DNA of 64,000 nt, taken from Haloterrigena salifodinae (GTDB lineage: Archaea > Halobacteriota > Halobacteria > Halobacteriales > Natrialbaceae). Where the stretch lies: contig NZ_RQWN01000003.1 in NCBI RefSeq assembly GCF_003977755.1, positions 620,001-684,000 of the forward strand, in the 5' to 3' direction. A program made the position numbers and the translations under genes. Positions 51,901 to 60,461 of the stretch are shown here, one piece after another. Position 1 is the stretch's first letter; each line of letters opens with the position of its first letter. Below the pieces are notes generated by a model. The model ran no database searches, had not been told where the DNA came from, and was given only the letters and a program-made list of their open reading frames with translations.

Positions 51901-53352
51901 ATGAGTGATGCTAACACACCCAGCGACGTCGAACCGGAGCATGAGCACGACCACCACGACCACGAGGGCCCTGGCTACGCGACGCCCCAAGCCGCCATCG
52001 AGGAGGGCGACCGAGAGGAACTGGCCTACGTGATGAGCCTCTACGTCGGCACGGACGTTGACGCGCCGGACTTCGTCGCGGTCGTCGACCTCGATCCCGA
52101 CTCCGAGACCTACTGCGAGATCGTCGACCGCATCGAACTGCCCAACCGCGGCGACGAACTCCACCACTTCGGGTGGAACGCCTGCTCGTCGTCGTGTCAC
52201 ATGGAGGGCCTCGAACGGCGACACCTGATCGTTCCCGGTCAGCGCTCCTCGCGGATCCACGTAATCGACGCGAAGGATCGGCGCAATCCCGAACTCGTCG
52301 AGGTGATCGAACCCGAGGAGGTCTTCGAGTACGACCTCTCGGCGCCCCACACCGTCCACTGCATCCCGGACGGGGAGATCCTGATCAGTATGCTCGGCGA
52401 CGCCGACGGCGAACTGCCGGGCGGGTTCCTCGAACTGAACGACGACTTCGAGATCGAGGGCCGGTGGGAGCCGCCGGGCGAGATCGAGATGAACTACGAC
52501 TACTGGTACCAGCCCCGCCAGAACGTGATGGTCTCGAGCGAGTGGGCCGCCCCCAAAACGTACTATCCGGGCTTCGACCTCGAGGACGTCGAGGCCGGCA
52601 ACTACGGCCAGCGGCTCCACTTCTGGGACTGGGAGGACGGCACCGTCGAGCAGACCATCGACCTCGGCGAGGAGGGGCTGATCCCGCTCGAGGTGCGCTT
52701 TCTCCACACCCCCGAGTCGACCCACGGGTTCGTCGGCGCTGCGCTGTCGTCGAACGTGTTCCACTTCTGGCGGGACGAGAGCGCGGCGTCACGCGCCGCG
52801 GATGACGCGAGCGGTGATGAACCGCGAGCGACGGGCGAGTACCGCGCCGAGAAGGTGATCGACTTCGAGTCTCGCGAGCACGACGACTGGGACATGCCCG
52901 TCCCTGCGCTCCCGACGGACATTCTGATCTCGATGGACGACCGCTACCTGTTCGGTTCGAACTGGCTCCACGGCGAGGTCTGGATGTACGACATTTCGGA
53001 CCCGTCGAACCCGCGGCGGGCCGACTCGCTGTCGGTCGGGGGCACCTTCGGCGAGGTGCAAGAGGTCCAGGGCCGCGAACTGTCCGCGGGTCCCCAGATG
53101 ATCCAGCTCTCGCTGGACGGCGAACGGCTCTACTGGACTACCTCGCTGTTCTCCTCGTGGGACGAGCAGTTCTACCCCGAGGAGGGCGAACGCGGCTCGG
53201 TGATGCTGAAGGCCGACATCGACCCCCGCAAGGGGACGATGGAACTCGACGAGGACTTCCTCGTCGACTGGGGCGAGTGCCCGGCGGGACCGGCCCGCGC
53301 CCACGAAATTCGGTGGCCCGACGGCGACTGCACGAGCGACGTCTGGCAGTGA
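51901..53352 (+). CDS. selenium-binding protein 56 family (methanethiol oxidase-like)
   Basis: A 483-residue protein with the SBP56 hallmarks DELHHFGWNACSSSCHMEGL (conserved His/Cys, about 83-102), RHLIVPGQRSSRIHVID, YDLSAPHTVHCIPDGEILIS and VSSEWAAPKTYYPGFD. Bacterial MtoX and human SELENBP1 oxidise methanethiol to H2O2, formaldehyde and H2S; some members bind Se or Cu. A His-rich N-terminus (EPEHEHDHHDHEG, about 11-23) might bind metal. It sits between two paralogous 2Fe-2S ferredoxin genes in the same direction, with 66- and 4-bp gaps, so electron transfer partnership is plausible. Confidence 0.9.
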   Translation: MSDANTPSDVEPEHEHDHHDHEGPGYATPQAAIEEGDREELAYVMSLYVGTDVDAPDFVAVVDLDPDSETYCEIVDRIELPNRGDELHHFGWNACSSSCHMEGLERRHLIVPGQRSSRIHVIDAKDRRNPELVEVIEPEEVFEYDLSAPHTVHCIPDGEILISMLGDADGELPGGFLELNDDFEIEGRWEPPGEIEMNYDYWYQPRQNVMVSSEWAAPKTYYPGFDLEDVEAGNYGQRLHFWDWEDGTVEQTIDLGEEGLIPLEVRFLHTPESTHGFVGAALSSNVFHFWRDESAASRAADDASGDEPRATGEYRAEKVIDFESREHDDWDMPVPALPTDILISMDDRYLFGSNWLHGEVWMYDISDPSNPRRADSLSVGGTFGEVQEVQGRELSAGPQMIQLSLDGERLYWTTSLFSSWDEQFYPEEGERGSVMLKADIDPRKGTMELDEDFLVDWGECPAGPARAHEIRWPDGDCTSDVWQ

Positions 53353-53356
53353 CCGG

Positions 53357-53746
53357 ATGGTGAGACAGCACCACGACGTGACCCTCGAGTGGCCCGATGC
53401 CGACCGCGAGACGCGGACCATCGCGGTCAGCGAGGACGAGACGGTTCTCGAGGCCGCCAAGCGCGCCGACATCGCCCTTCCCTTTGGCTGTCGCACCGGC
53501 GCCTGCGGGACCTGTACGGGGCGGCTGCTCGAGGTCGACGGAGCGGAGCCGGCGGCCGGCGACGACGGACGCAGTACGGTCGGAATCGACGGCGCGTTCT
53601 CGTATCGTCGCTCGCCTCGAGCGCTGAAGGACCGACACCGTGACGCGGGCTACGTCCTGCTGTGCATCGCCTCGCCGCGAGCAGACTGTCGGATCGCCGT
53701 CGGTGCGAGCGTCCACACCGAACTGGTAGACAACCCGTGGAAGTGA
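53357..53746 (+). CDS. plant-type 2Fe-2S ferredoxin, paralogue 2
   Basis: A 129-residue ferredoxin with GCRTGACGTCTGRLL (three ligands) and LLCIASPRADCRI (fourth). HDVTLEW near the N-terminus and the YRR..A-L- pattern ahead of the fourth ligand match paralogue 1, so the pair flanking SBP56 arose by duplication. It starts only 4 bp after the SBP56 stop, so it is translationally close-coupled with SBP56. Confidence 0.92.
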   Translation: MVRQHHDVTLEWPDADRETRTIAVSEDETVLEAAKRADIALPFGCRTGACGTCTGRLLEVDGAEPAAGDDGRSTVGIDGAFSYRRSPRALKDRHRDAGYVLLCIASPRADCRIAVGASVHTELVDNPWK

Positions 53747-53840
53747 CCGATTCGGACGAACCGGTCGCGTCTCGAGCGGAGATCCCGCATTCGAGCGGCA
53801 GTCAGTAACGTTAACGGGCGCGAGCGGCAACCCTCGAGCA

Positions 53841-55919
53841 ATGTCTGTCGCCGACGAGGACGCGGAGAACCCGTACCTCCGGGATCCGCCGACCGACTTC
53901 GCCCCGGTCGAGGAGCTCTCGGAGGACGAGGCCCGCGAACAGGTCGAACTGCTCCGGGAGGCCGTCCGCGAACACGACCGCCGGTACTACGTCGAGAGCG
54001 AACCGCTGATCGCCGACCGGACCTACGACGCGCTGTTCGCCCGCCTGCGGGACCTCGAGGACGCCTTCGGGCTCGAACACCCCGACAGCCCGACGCGAAG
54101 CGTCGGCGGCGAGCCCATCGAGGAGTTCGACACGGTTGAGCACGTCGCGCCGATGCTCTCGATCGACCAGAGCGGCGAGGAGGAAGACGTTCGCGAGTTC
54201 GCGGACCGCGTGCGCCGCGAAGTGGGTGATGTCCAGTACGTCTGCGAACCCAAGTTCGACGGCGTCTCGATGGAGTTCGTCTACGAGGACGGCCGCCTCG
54301 AGCGCGCGGCGACCCGCGGGGACGGCCGCGAGGGCGACGACGTGACGCGCAACGCACGCACGATCGGCTCCGTTCCCCAGAAGCTCCACGGCGACTACCC
54401 CGATTTCCTCGCCGTTCGGGGCGAGGTCTACATGCCCAAGGACGCCTTTCAGAGGCACAACCGCACGCGCATCGAGCGCGGCGAGGAGCCCTTCGCCAAC
54501 CCGCGCAACGCCACCGCGGGGACGATCCGCCAGCTCGATCCCGCCGTCGTCGCCGACCGTCCCCTCGAGGTGTTCTTCTTCGACGTGCTCGAGGCCAGCG
54601 ACCTCGAGGACAGCCACAGCGCCGAACTCGAGCGCTTTCCCGAGTGGGGGCTGCGGGTCACTGAACACGTCGAACTCGTGGACGACATCGACGAGGCGAT
54701 CGACTATCGCGACCGGATGCTCGAGGCCCGCGACGACCTGAACTACGAGATCGACGGCACCGTCATCAAGGTCGACGCCCGCGACGCCCGCGAGGAGTTG
54801 GGCCGGACGGCGCGCCACGACCGCTACGCGTTCGCCTACAAGTTCCCCGCCCGCGCCGAGGTGACGCCCATCGTCGACGTGGCGGTGCAGGTGGGACGTA
54901 CCGGTCGGCTGACGCCGGTCGCCCTCTTGGAACCGGTGGACGTCGGCGGCGTGACGGTCTCGCGGGCGAGCCTGCACAACCCCGAGGAGATCGCCGAGAA
55001 GAACGTCGGGATCGGCGACACGGTCCGCGTCCAGCGGGCCGGCGACGTCATCCCATACGTCGAAGAGGTCGTCGAGAAGGACGGCGAGGGTCACTACGAG
55101 CTGCCCGACCACTGTCCCATCTGCGACAGCGCCGTCGAGCGCGACGGTCCGATGGCCTTCTGTACCGGCGGCCTCGCCTGCGACGCCCAGCTCCGGCGGT
55201 CGATCGAGTACTACGCCGGCGACGACGGGCTCGACCTCGAGGGGCTCGGCGAGAAGAGCGTCCGCCAACTGGTCGACGCCGGCCTCCTCGAGTCCGTCGC
55301 GGACCTCTACGAACTCGACCGCGAGGACCTCACGGCCCTCGAGGGCTGGGGTGAGACGAGCGCCGAGAACGTCCTCGACGAAATCGAGGCCAGCCGCGAG
55401 CCGCCGCTCGCCGACTTCCTCTCGGCGCTCGGCATCCCTCACGTCGGGCCGACGACGGCCCGCGAACTCGCCCGCGAGTTCGGCACGTTCGACGCGTTCC
55501 GCGAGGCCGCCGATGCCGAGCCCGAACGCCTCGAGGACGTGCCGGACGTCGGCGAGACCGTCGCCGAACAGCTCCACGAGTTCTTCACCAGCGAGGCCAA
55601 CGCCGCGGCGGTCGGCGACTTGCTCGAGCAAGTCTCGCCCCAGGAGTCAGACCTCGAGAGCGGCGGCGACGAACTCGAGGGCCTGACGTTCGTCTTCACG
55701 GGGTCGCTCGAGGGAGTCACCCGCAGCGAGGCCCAGGAGACCGTCGAAGCTCACGGCGCCAACGCGACGGGCAGCGTCTCGGGGAACACGGACTACCTCG
55801 TCGTCGGCGAGAATCCGGGACAGACCAAACGCGACGACGCCGAAGCGAACGACGTCCCAATTGTCGACGAGGGCGAGTTCCGCGAGCTGCTGGCGGAGTA
55901 CGGGATCGACCTCGAGTGA
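53841..55919 (+). CDS. ligA: NAD-dependent DNA ligase
   Basis: A 692-residue bacterial-type ligase. Ia region motifs RRYYVESEPLIADRTYDAL bind NAD; the adenylated Lys is in CEPKFDGVSMEF (KxDG, about residue 135). OB-fold motifs follow, then the tetracysteine zinc finger (CPIC, later FC and AC), helix-hairpin-helix repeats (LSALGIPHVGPTTARELA) and a C-terminal BRCT domain (LTFVFTGSLEG; DYLVVGENPGQTK). Haloarchaea acquired this gene from bacteria and use it beside the ATP-dependent ligase. An AACGTTAACGG sequence (about 53806-53816) may hold the promoter. Confidence 0.97.
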   Translation: MSVADEDAENPYLRDPPTDFAPVEELSEDEAREQVELLREAVREHDRRYYVESEPLIADRTYDALFARLRDLEDAFGLEHPDSPTRSVGGEPIEEFDTVEHVAPMLSIDQSGEEEDVREFADRVRREVGDVQYVCEPKFDGVSMEFVYEDGRLERAATRGDGREGDDVTRNARTIGSVPQKLHGDYPDFLAVRGEVYMPKDAFQRHNRTRIERGEEPFANPRNATAGTIRQLDPAVVADRPLEVFFFDVLEASDLEDSHSAELERFPEWGLRVTEHVELVDDIDEAIDYRDRMLEARDDLNYEIDGTVIKVDARDAREELGRTARHDRYAFAYKFPARAEVTPIVDVAVQVGRTGRLTPVALLEPVDVGGVTVSRASLHNPEEIAEKNVGIGDTVRVQRAGDVIPYVEEVVEKDGEGHYELPDHCPICDSAVERDGPMAFCTGGLACDAQLRRSIEYYAGDDGLDLEGLGEKSVRQLVDAGLLESVADLYELDREDLTALEGWGETSAENVLDEIEASREPPLADFLSALGIPHVGPTTARELAREFGTFDAFREAADAEPERLEDVPDVGETVAEQLHEFFTSEANAAAVGDLLEQVSPQESDLESGGDELEGLTFVFTGSLEGVTRSEAQETVEAHGANATGSVSGNTDYLVVGENPGQTKRDDAEANDVPIVDEGEFRELLAEYGIDLE

Positions 55920-55952
55920 GCGCTCGCCGCGTCCGGCGGCGACGGGCGGCGC

Positions 55953-56141
55953 TCAGTCACGCCGGCTGAGGACCGTGACGAGGGCAACCACGGCGGCGAC
56001 GACGCCGATGAGCGTGGGAACGAGTTGGCCGCTGCCCCACTCCCAGCCGAGGAACTGGGTGCCGACAATCGCGACGAGCGCGACGGCCAGTCCGGTCGCG
56101 GTGCCGATCGAGGACGAGCTTCGGCCGATGGAAAACGTCAT
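55953..56141 (-). CDS. small two-helix membrane protein
   Basis: A 62-residue protein with two hydrophobic helices (GTATGLAVALVAIVGTQFLG and LVPTLIGVVAAVVALVTVLS) and a short basic tail. The start at 56141 follows a TTTTACTT box by about 25 bp, and a perfect 12-bp palindrome lies between them. Function unknown; convergent with ligA. Confidence 0.62.
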   Translation of the reverse strand: MTFSIGRSSSSIGTATGLAVALVAIVGTQFLGWEWGSGQLVPTLIGVVAAVVALVTVLSRRD

Positions 56142-56150
56142 GTGCTACTA

Positions 56151-56162
56151 TTGGACGTCCAA
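56151..56162. promoter_or_regulatory. 12-bp palindrome upstream of small membrane protein
   Basis: TTGGACGTCCAA, a perfect inverted repeat between the predicted TATA box (about 56166-56172) and the start codon (56141). Its position would place a bound repressor over the transcription start site. Confidence 0.45.
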
Positions 56163-56271
56163 CAAGTAAAACGGCCGGGCCGCGCCGCCGTCTTGCGCGC
56201 CCGACTTCGGCGTCCCCTCGCACCGTTGCTGCCGCGCCGTCTCGTGCCACCGACGATCGCTCCGGTCGCTC

Positions 56272-57243
56272 TCACACCTCGGCGGGCAACCGCGCCGCGA
56301 TCTCCGCGACCGCCTCGAGGCCCTGCACCTCGCCCTCCCGTTCGGGCAGCGTGACGACCTCGAGGTCGGGAAACGTCTCCCGGACCTCTTCGACCCGCTT
56401 CAGATGACGCTGGTGGCGCGACTGACACCGCGAGCAGTCGTCCTCGGGATCCTCGAAGACCCGATTCACGACGAGGCGGTCGACCCGAACGTCGGCTTCC
56501 CGTAGCGTCCCCACCAGCCGTTCGGACTCGGCGATGGCCATCCCCTCCGGGAGGAGGACGACGCGAAACTCCGTCCGTTCGGGGTCGGTCAGCAGGTCGC
56601 GAGCGCGCTCGAGACGGGCGCGAAACGCTTCGAGACTTTCCTCCTCGTCGTCGCTACTGCTGCCCATCATCGACATCGGGCCGAGGACGGCCGTCCGGGC
56701 GGCGTTGCCGATCCGCTTGGCCTGCCCGCGCAGCGACTGGGCCGTCTCGAGGGCCAGCCCCATCACCTCGGGCATGTCGAATAGTCGAAGGGTGTGGCCC
56801 GTCGGCGCGGTGTCGAAGACGACCACGTCCCAGTCGCCCTCGTCGACGTATTCGACGAGCAGATCGAGGGCCGCAATTTCGTCGCTGCCGGCCGGCGCGC
56901 CCGAGGCGAACAGCCGTCGGACTTCCTCGTCGTCCAGCCGAATGCCGGCGCTGCGGAGGTCCTTCGCGAGCGCTCGCGCCAGTTTTTCGTACCGTTCCTT
57001 CTGGGTGTCGGGATCGATCTCGACGGCCCAGAGACTGCCGTCACCGCCGCTATCGCCGACGTCCTCGAGTTTGCGGGGTTCGGCTCCGAGATCGACCTCG
57101 AGGGAGTCCGACAGCGAGTGGGCCGGGTCGGTCGAGACGACCAGCGTCTCCCGGCCACCCTCGGCCAGTCGGACGGCGGTCGCCGCCGCGCAGGTCGTCT
57201 TGCCGACGCCGCCCTTGCCGCCGTAGAAGATGCAGTCGGTCAC
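56272..57243 (-). CDS. ArsA/Get3 (TRC40)-type ATPase
   Basis: A 323-residue ATPase. The deviant Walker A GGKGGVGKTTCAAA (about 8-21), switch I STDPAHSLSD and switch II VVFDTAPTGHTLRLF are those of Get3/ArsA. Single ArsA domain and CSRCQSRHQRH (CxxC) near residue 270 point to Get3-like homodimers that bind tail-anchored proteins, rather than two-domain arsenite pumps. No ArsB or ArsD is adjacent. Cytosolic. Confidence 0.9.
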   Translation of the reverse strand: MTDCIFYGGKGGVGKTTCAAATAVRLAEGGRETLVVSTDPAHSLSDSLEVDLGAEPRKLEDVGDSGGDGSLWAVEIDPDTQKERYEKLARALAKDLRSAGIRLDDEEVRRLFASGAPAGSDEIAALDLLVEYVDEGDWDVVVFDTAPTGHTLRLFDMPEVMGLALETAQSLRGQAKRIGNAARTAVLGPMSMMGSSSDDEEESLEAFRARLERARDLLTDPERTEFRVVLLPEGMAIAESERLVGTLREADVRVDRLVVNRVFEDPEDDCSRCQSRHQRHLKRVEEVRETFPDLEVVTLPEREGEVQGLEAVAEIAARLPAEV

Positions 57244-57393
57244 GGTCTCGCGTACGATCGACGGACACCTAAATCGATTGCCACGATCGTCGGAGTGTCA
57301 TCGCTGGCGATGGATGCAGGTCGATCGAGTCGGGGTGCGGACTCGAGCGCGAAGTGAGGCGAAAAGAACGAACGCGCGGCGAACGCCGTCAGT

Positions 57394-58368
57394 CTACAGG
57401 TCGACGCGGTCGAACCGCCAGAGCGCGACCGCGAGCGGGACGACGATCCACAGCAGCAGGATGATAAAGGAGAACCAGTCCTCGAGGAAGAACGGCATGC
57501 CGTCCGGGAAGTAGTAGCCCGGATACGTCGTTCCCGTGACGGTGTCGCTGATGATCGAGAGCGCGTTCGCGAAGGCGTTGCCCGGATCGAGCGAGTCGAT
57601 GAACAGCGCCCAGTCGGGCGCGCGTTGGGTGGTTATCTGTTCGGTCGCTCCGTTTGGCATCTCGAAGGTCCGCGTGTACTCGACGCCGTTGATCGTTCCC
57701 CTGGAGACCAGAAAATTAATAATCTGAAGTAGGAAGTTCCAAACTCCATAAAACAGCAGGAAGACGCCGAAGACCGCGGCGCCGGCGACCGTCGTCGACT
57801 TGGTCATCGAGGAGAGCGAGACGGCGATACTGGTGTAGGCGAGGCCGTAGAGGATCGCCATCGCGAGCAGTCCGGCGTACTCGACCACGTCGAAGCTCCC
57901 GAGGATCGCGGCGACGGCGACGGCCGCGAGGACGAACCCGACGATCAGCGACAGCGACAGCACGGCCGCTCGGCCGAGCAGTTTGCCCAGGAGCACGTCC
58001 TTTCGCGAGTGGGGCAGCGAGAGCAACACCTTGATGCTCCCGGTCTCTCGCTCGCCGGCGATGGCCTTCCAGCCAAGCACCAGCGCGATCAGCGGAATGA
58101 TGACCTTCGTCATCTGGCTGACCAGCGAGACGAGCGCCCCCGTCGTCTCCGCCTGCGTCGGCGAGACCTCGGCGCCGAAGTACGAGATCCCGCCCGTGAC
58201 GCCGACCAGCAACAGGAAGAAGAAGACGCTCAGTCCCCAGAACAGCCACGAGCGGACGGCGTCCTGAAAGTCCTTCTTCGCGACGGCGCGGACGCTCTCG
58301 AGATTCACGGAACTCGAGGCCGATCCCGATCCCGACCCCGATGATCCGGCTGCGGTCTCGGTACTCAT
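57394..58368 (-). CDS. ABC-2 type exporter permease
   Basis: A 324-residue protein with about six membrane helices. After a Ser/Gly-rich N-terminus, VAKKDFQDAVRSWLFWGLSV and KVIIPLIALVLGWKAIAGER, then SIKVLLSLPHSRKDVLLGKL, identify the NosY/ABC-2 subfamily. Its ATG overlaps the stop of the ATPase gene (ATGA), so the two form an exporter; the substrate is unknown. Confidence 0.9.
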   Translation of the reverse strand: MSTETAAGSSGSGSGSASSSVNLESVRAVAKKDFQDAVRSWLFWGLSVFFFLLLVGVTGGISYFGAEVSPTQAETTGALVSLVSQMTKVIIPLIALVLGWKAIAGERETGSIKVLLSLPHSRKDVLLGKLLGRAAVLSLSLIVGFVLAAVAVAAILGSFDVVEYAGLLAMAILYGLAYTSIAVSLSSMTKSTTVAGAAVFGVFLLFYGVWNFLLQIINFLVSRGTINGVEYTRTFEMPNGATEQITTQRAPDWALFIDSLDPGNAFANALSIISDTVTGTTYPGYYFPDGMPFFLEDWFSFIILLLWIVVPLAVALWRFDRVDL

Positions 58369-59291
58369 CGCGCGTGCACCTCCGTGCCGGTCGTGTACGA
58401 CTGGAAGACGTCCTCAAGGGAGGCCTCGCGGGTCGTGAAGTCCTTGACCTCGATGCCCCGATCCTCGAGTTCGCCGAGGACGGCCGTCTTGGAGCCCTGG
58501 ACCTGGACGACGAGCACGGGCGGATTCCGGTCCTCGACGGTGGCGTCGGAGACGTCGGGCAGCGAGCGGACGACCTGCAGCGTGTCGTCGTCGAGGCGGT
58601 CGACGGTAACCCGCAGAGTCGTCCCGCCGCCGACGGAGTCGCGCAGCCCCTCGACGGTGTCGACGGCGACCATCTCGCCGTCCCGGAGGATGCCGACGCG
58701 GTCACAGACCGCCTCGACCTGCTCCATGATGTGGCTCGAGAAGAAGACGGTCGCGCCGCGTTCGTTCTCCTCGCGGACGATCTGGCGCATCTCGCGGGCG
58801 CCGTTGGGGTCGAGCCCCGTCGACGGTTCGTCGAGAATGAGGAGGTCCGGCTGGCCCACGAGGGCCATCGCCAGCATGAGTCGCTGGGACATCCCCTTCG
58901 AGAAGCCGCCGGCCTTCTTGTCGATGGCGTCGACGAGGCCGACCCGTTCGAGGAGGGCTTCGGGGTCGTCGTCGGATCCCTTCGAGTCGATGGCGAACTC
59001 GAGGTGCTGGCGGGCCGTCAGGCGGTCGTAGGTCTCGACGCCCTCCGGGAGGACGCCGGTCTGCGAGCGGATCTCGCGGCTGTTGGCCTGGGCGTCCATG
59101 CCCAGCACTTCGACCCGGCCGGCGGTCGGCCGGATGAAGTCGAGGATGACGTTGATCGTCGTCGACTTGCCGGCGCCGTTCGGACCGAGAAAGCCGAATA
59201 CCTCACCCTCCTGGACCTGAAATGACAGATCCTCGAGCGCGAGGGTCTGACCGTAGGACTTGGTCAGGTTATCGACTGTAATAGCTGGCAT
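58365..59291 (-). CDS. ABC transporter ATP-binding protein
   Basis: A 308-residue ATPase with Walker A GPNGAGKST, Q-loop near GVLPEGV, signature FSKGMSQRLMLAMAL, Walker B LLILDEPSTGLDP and His switch FSSHIMEQVEAVCDR. A C-terminal region (about 215-308) carries the regulatory extension common in ABC-2 exporters. First gene of the two-gene operon with the permease. The close match to drug or antibiotic exporter ATPases is generic. Confidence 0.94.
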   Translation of the reverse strand: MPAITVDNLTKSYGQTLALEDLSFQVQEGEVFGFLGPNGAGKSTTINVILDFIRPTAGRVEVLGMDAQANSREIRSQTGVLPEGVETYDRLTARQHLEFAIDSKGSDDDPEALLERVGLVDAIDKKAGGFSKGMSQRLMLAMALVGQPDLLILDEPSTGLDPNGAREMRQIVREENERGATVFFSSHIMEQVEAVCDRVGILRDGEMVAVDTVEGLRDSVGGGTTLRVTVDRLDDDTLQVVRSLPDVSDATVEDRNPPVLVVQVQGSKTAVLGELEDRGIEVKDFTTREASLEDVFQSYTTGTEVHAR

Positions 59292-59372
59292 AGCTGTGTG
59301 GTCTCACCCGCGTCCGATAAGAGTTGTTACTCTCCCGTGATAATATTCGTCTCCTCGGGGAGGAAAAATGGG

Positions 59373-59642
59373 CTAGATCGGGTCGTCGGGACCGTACTGC
59401 TCGGCAGTACGTTCGGCCTCCGTGGCGTACCGGTCCCGGGTCACCTCGTCGTCGACCGGCTCGAGTTCGTCCTCGGGGACGTCGACCGCCGCGGTGACTT
59501 CGGCGCCGGTTTGCAGCGATTGGCCCGATCGCTCCCGCTGTTGATACTGCGATCCGTCGGGCGTCGCGTAGACGAGCGTCACGATGTTCCGGCTGTCGAA
59601 GTCGCGCTCGACGAGCCAGCACTGCGCCGTCGACTCACTCAT
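59373..59642 (-). CDS. small haloarchaeal protein of unknown function
   Basis: An 89-residue acidic protein: MSESTAQCWLVERDFDSRNI, VTLVYATPDGSQYQQRERSG, then an acidic tail. The opening WLVERDFDSRNIVTLVYATPDG looks like a single beta-rich domain. The start at 59642 was chosen over the ATG two codons upstream. Not recognised as a named family; it lies between the ABC operon and a membrane protein, on the opposite strand to the latter. Confidence 0.65.
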   Translation of the reverse strand: MSESTAQCWLVERDFDSRNIVTLVYATPDGSQYQQRERSGQSLQTGAEVTAAVDVPEDELEPVDDEVTRDRYATEAERTAEQYGPDDPI

Positions 59643-59772
59643 ACCCACCCCTTCGGCGTCGACGACCGAGAATGTACCGCGTCCCTCGTCGGGCGACGCC
59701 GGGCGGACGGTCTCACGCAGTGGCGGACTTCGCGAGGTACTTGCCCCTCGAGGTAAGATTTCATACTACTCC

Positions 59773-60435
59773 ATGCAGGAGACCTGGAGCGACCACGTCG
59801 ACCAGTTGCTGGACGAGCGCGAGCGAGAACAGCACCGCGTCGACCTCGAGCGGGCGATGGTCGTCGTCACGAACCGTCGCGTGCTGGCCTTTACGCCCGA
59901 CGAGGACGGGCCGAACTACCGATCCGCCGATCGGCCGAACGTCACGCGGGTCTCCGTCGAAACCAACAGCGCACTGGGACGGCTCCTCTGGGCGTCCCTC
60001 TTCTTGTTCCTCGGGCTCAGCCTCCTGATGATCAGCACGACGGTCGACCTCGCCGGCTTCGCCGACGACTACGCCGGCACAACCGGCGATCCGACCGGTA
60101 TCGTCGACGCCGCTCTCGAGGCGCTCGCGACGATTTTGACGGTGTTCGATCTCTCGATCCTCGTCGGCGGCGGCCTCCTGCTCGTGCTCGCCGTCCTGTC
60201 CTTCGCCGGCTACGTCCGGTCGCGGTGGCAGCGACTCGCCCTCCGGGTCAGCGGTGACGACGACATCCTGCTCCCGGTCACCGACGCCGACCTCGAGGCC
60301 GGGCGGGCGGTCGCCCTCGAGGAGGCGATCCACCCGAATACGTCGCCCGCGGACGGCGACGCCGGTGGCGACTCACCGACCGACGGCTTATCGACCGACG
60401 ATCCGTCAACTGCCGGGATCGATGAGTCAGGCTGA
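59773..60435 (+). CDS. membrane protein with possible PH-like N-terminal domain
   Basis: A 220-residue protein. The first 60 residues ([20 protein letters not shown]) resemble the small PH/bPH-like domain typical of haloarchaeal membrane proteins. Two hydrophobic helices follow (about 70-90 [20 protein letters not shown] and about 130-160 [20 protein letters not shown]), then an acidic tail. Cytoplasmic membrane; function unknown. uvrC follows 26 bp downstream. Confidence 0.7.
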   Translation: MQETWSDHVDQLLDEREREQHRVDLERAMVVVTNRRVLAFTPDEDGPNYRSADRPNVTRVSVETNSALGRLLWASLFLFLGLSLLMISTTVDLAGFADDYAGTTGDPTGIVDAALEALATILTVFDLSILVGGGLLLVLAVLSFAGYVRSRWQRLALRVSGDDDILLPVTDADLEAGRAVALEEAIHPNTSPADGDAGGDSPTDGLSTDDPSTAGIDESG

Positions 60436-60461
60436 AAGCCGCTGACGACCTAGCCCCGCCG

